A stretch of 5,935 nucleotides of DNA from Terriglobus sp. GTDB taxonomy: Bacteria > Acidobacteriota > Terriglobia > Terriglobales > Acidobacteriaceae. Both the position numbers and the translations under genes were made by a program. A model generated the notes under the pieces. It did no database searches. It was not told the DNA's origin and was given only the letters and a program-made list of their open reading frames with translations. Shown piece after piece: positions 5,916-5,935 of this stretch. Each line of letters starts with the position of its first letter. The stretch's first letter is position 1. The DNA lies in assembly GCA_023265355.1 (NCBI GenBank), contig JAHFTZ010000170.1, positions 1-5,935 of the forward strand, in the 5' to 3' direction.

Positions 5916-5935
5916 ATGCCGCCTCCGAGTAAAAG
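5916..5935 (+). CDS. Possible start of the next gene, cut by right edge
   Basis: An ATG at 5916 begins MPPPSK and runs to the edge. A TAG at 5907-5909 lies in the same frame upstream, so this would be its first start. The purine-rich AGAGCGAG just before it is a weak ribosome binding site. It lies 43 bases after the TolC stop on the same strand, where a membrane-fusion (HlyD-type) adaptor gene is often found. Only six codons are visible, so the product cannot be identified. Confidence 0.35.

Overview
The window looks like chromosomal DNA of a Gram-negative bacterium. An outer-membrane TolC-family channel and two further proteins with Sec signal peptides show a two-membrane envelope. Base composition is moderately GC-rich (roughly 55-60% by eye). 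The mix of a zinc-phospholipase-C-like secreted protein, a CPAC DsbA-like thioredoxin, a short radical SAM protein and a TolC protein reminds me of Acidobacteriota (Terriglobales). That placement is recall, not something the sequence proves. I see no tRNA, rRNA, CRISPR array, transposase or phage gene.

Layout, left to right. (1) 1-750, minus strand: the first 250 residues of a multi-PAS sensory protein that runs off the left edge; its output domain is not visible. (2) 751-864: a 114-bp divergent intergenic region with a 9-bp direct repeat spaced 22 bp. (3) 865-1923, plus: a 352-residue radical SAM enzyme with a CX3CX2C cluster motif and a cysteine-rich, SPASM/Twitch-like C-terminus; I do not recognise its substrate. 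(4) 1933-3372, minus: a secreted zinc-dependent phospholipase C-like protein with a complete predicted metal-ligand set and an unassigned C-terminal extension. It ends tail-to-tail with the radical SAM gene, with 9 bp between them. (5) 3373-3504: a spacer holding a nested inverted repeat. (6) 3505-4185, minus: a periplasmic DsbA-like thioredoxin-fold protein (CPAC active site). (7) 4186-4345: a 160-bp divergent control region with two separate inverted repeats. (8) 4346-5872, plus: a TolC-family outer-membrane efflux protein. (9) 5916 to the right edge: a possible start of the next gene in the same direction.

How the parts may fit together: the right half is an envelope neighbourhood. The TolC gene probably starts an efflux or type I secretion operon whose pump genes lie beyond the right edge. 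The DsbA-like protein and the phospholipase-like protein share a strand and both are exported, but the phospholipase has only one mature cysteine and the TolC protein has none, so neither is an obvious disulfide client. The radical SAM gene and the PAS sensor gene are divergent and could share control sequences. No precursor peptide or partner enzyme for the radical SAM protein is visible. Nothing here amounts to a clear new system. The most interesting points are the unassigned radical SAM protein, the phospholipase-like protein with GPLD1-like ligand spacing, and the inverted repeats in two of the intergenic spacers.
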